Positions 5,799 to 6,302 of a stretch of 6,302 nt of DNA are shown piece by piece (within the stretch, counting starts at the first letter, position 1; each line of letters starts with the position of its first letter). The translations under genes and the position numbers were made by a program. The notes beneath the pieces are model-generated. The model was not told the DNA's origin. It saw only the letters and a program-made list of their open reading frames with translations, and ran no database searches. The stretch spans positions 1-6,302 of the forward strand of contig JAFGLK010000092.1 in the NCBI GenBank assembly GCA_016928125.1. The letters run 5' to 3'. Source of the stretch: Anaerolineae bacterium (GTDB lineage: Bacteria > Chloroflexota > Anaerolineae > UBA1429).

Positions 5799-6017
5799 TT
5801 GAACGATCGCTTACGCTATGTCGCAGGTGGCGCTGCTTTGGGCGCTGTGGTTGGCGCATTGGCGGGACTGATCGTGGCGCGATCGCATGGCCCTGAGCCA
5901 GCTGCCGAGGGTGAGCGCGCCGTCCCTGCCAAGCAACGCGAACTGGATACCGGGCGCATCTTCCGTCTGGGCGCCTCGGTGATCGGCGTGGTTCGCCAAA
6001 TCCTGGAACTGGCCTGA
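5799..6017 (+). CDS. Small glycine-zipper membrane protein (YtxH-like), TTG start
   Basis: A 72-residue protein with one membrane helix at about residues 8-27. The helix carries glycines exactly four residues apart (11, 15, 19, 23), a GxxxG glycine-zipper pattern that favours tight helix packing or oligomers. A charged linker rich in Glu, Ala and Pro follows. A second amphipathic stretch (LDTGRIF, then LGASVIGVVRQILEL, residues 49-71) could lie along the membrane or bind a partner. YtxH-type stress proteins share the glycine-rich N-terminal helix, but assignment to that family is unproven. Translation starts at TTG 5799, set by an exceptional Shine-Dalgarno that overlaps the previous gene's stop. 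It appears to be the last gene of the unit that begins with osmC or lpd. The long antisense frame across this region looks like a composition artefact. Confidence 0.72.
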   Translation: MNDRLRYVAGGAALGAVVGALAGLIVARSHGPEPAAEGERAVPAKQRELDTGRIFRLGASVIGVVRQILELA

Positions 6018-6097
6018 GATCGGGGGCGATGATCCCCAGCGCAGCAGCCTGAGATGGAATCGCGTCTGTAGCGCGGCTCGGCCAGCGAACGTTTCCT

Positions 6098-6133
6098 CCC
6101 TGGGCGGCTTTCAGGGTCGCCCGGAAGTTGTTT
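6098..6133 (+). terminator. Weak hairpin, possible terminator of the osmC-lpd unit
   Basis: GGGCG (6102-6106) pairs with CGCCC (6118-6122), followed by a moderately T-rich GTTGTTTGT. An alternative, mutually exclusive pairing is CCCTG (6098-6102) with CAGGG (6112-6116). The stem is short, the loop long and the T-run interrupted, so this is a poor factor-independent terminator at best. Confidence 0.2.
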
Positions 6134-6155
6134 GTGCTGGATTTCACAAAGCCAT

Positions 6156-6183
6156 TTGACAGTCCTCGGCCCATGCCTATACT
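6156..6183 (+). promoter_or_regulatory. Near-consensus sigma-70-type promoter for the right-edge gene
   Basis: TTGACA (6156-6161, perfect -35) and TATACT (6178-6183, five of six to TATAAT) are 16 bases apart. This is the best promoter in the window. Transcription should start near 6190, giving a leader of about 70 bases to the GTG at 6262. It marks a separate transcription unit from the upstream genes. Confidence 0.75.
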
Positions 6184-6261
6184 GACAAAGGCTTTGGCCG
6201 GGCTCGCCAGACCGGATGGCGTATCCCGCATGTCCCCATTCCTTGCCTGAGGAGGCAGTTC

Positions 6262-6302
6262 GTGTTCACGATCTTATCCAAGACGGCCTTGACGCCTGTC
6301 TC
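6262..6302 (+). CDS. Start of a gene cut by the right edge; product uncertain
   Basis: A GTG start follows a strong GAGGAGG (6249-6255) at six bases of spacing, downstream of a near-consensus promoter. Only 13 residues are visible: a start Met, then FTILSKTALTPV. This start loosely resembles FAD/NAD-binding subunits of the NfnA or dihydroorotate-dehydrogenase electron-transfer type, which often open with a phrase like MFKIVEKRELAPG. Thirteen residues are too few to name the product, and the resemblance may be chance. That a gene begins here is much surer than what it encodes. Confidence 0.6.
   Translation, partial: MFTILSKTALTPV

Larger units (their letters stand above)
6018..6261. other. 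Intergenic region between the small membrane protein unit and the right-edge gene
   Basis: These 244 bases hold, in order, a weak GGGG/CCCC inverted repeat just after the stop, a G+C hairpin near 6098-6122, a near-consensus promoter (6156-6183), and a leader of about 70 bases. A small leader hairpin (CGCCA 6205-6209 with TGGCG 6217-6221) and the GAGGAGG ribosome site of the next gene are also present. No RNA gene was recognised. Confidence 0.5.

Noticed and set aside
6022..6037. GGGG/CCCC inverted repeat just after the last small gene
   Set aside because: The four-base-pair stem with no T-run is too weak for a terminator call.
5617..6231. Minus-strand open frame of 204 codons opposite the small membrane genes
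   Set aside because: The translation is Arg/Pro/Ser-rich without recognisable motifs, and the opposite strand has well-spaced ribosome sites and sensible membrane proteins.

Overview
The window is GC-rich, bacterial and densely coding. Gene content suggests an environmental Chloroflexota bacterium, perhaps Anaerolineae-like: a LuxR-type HTH fused to a kelch propeller whose C-terminus ends in VFLP, a DUF503 protein, and tiny membrane proteins with strong AGGAGG ribosome sites. This placement is an inference from gene style; no rRNA or other marker gene is present.

Layout. Positions 1-1560 hold two genes on the minus strand. One is a CPBP-family intramembrane metalloprotease (917 down to 1, open at the left edge). 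Upstream of it is a small exported or lipoprotein-like protein of unknown function (1560-1141). A 233-base intergenic region (1561-1793) separates this protein from a divergently transcribed gene. That gene (1794-3155) encodes a predicted membrane-tethered regulator: cytoplasmic LuxR/GerE-type HTH, one transmembrane helix, and an external six-bladed kelch propeller. It has a good extended -10 promoter and a short leader.

Plus-strand genes follow in one direction: an OsmC-family protein (3234-3659); a dihydrolipoamide-dehydrogenase-type flavoprotein whose ATG directly abuts the osmC stop codon (3660-5069); a DUF503/YlxP-like protein (5112-5396); and two small single-helix membrane proteins (5493-5795 and 5799-6017). 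The stop codon of the first small gene lies inside the Shine-Dalgarno sequence of the second. A near-consensus promoter (TTGACA, 16 bases, TATACT) at 6156-6183 then opens a new unit, whose first gene starts with GTG at 6262 and runs off the right edge.

The most interesting points are the HTH-TM-kelch fusion, a candidate extracytoplasmic one-component sensor facing a small exported protein, and the tight OsmC-Lpd coupling. The coupling fits the known use of lipoyl groups and lipoamide dehydrogenase as reductants by OsmC/Ohr peroxidases. An intramembrane protease near a membrane-bound transcription factor is suggestive but unproven. No rRNA, tRNA, CRISPR array, insertion sequence, attachment site or origin was recognised. 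No gene-free stretch exceeds 300 bases; the longest are 6018-6261, 1561-1793 and 918-1140.
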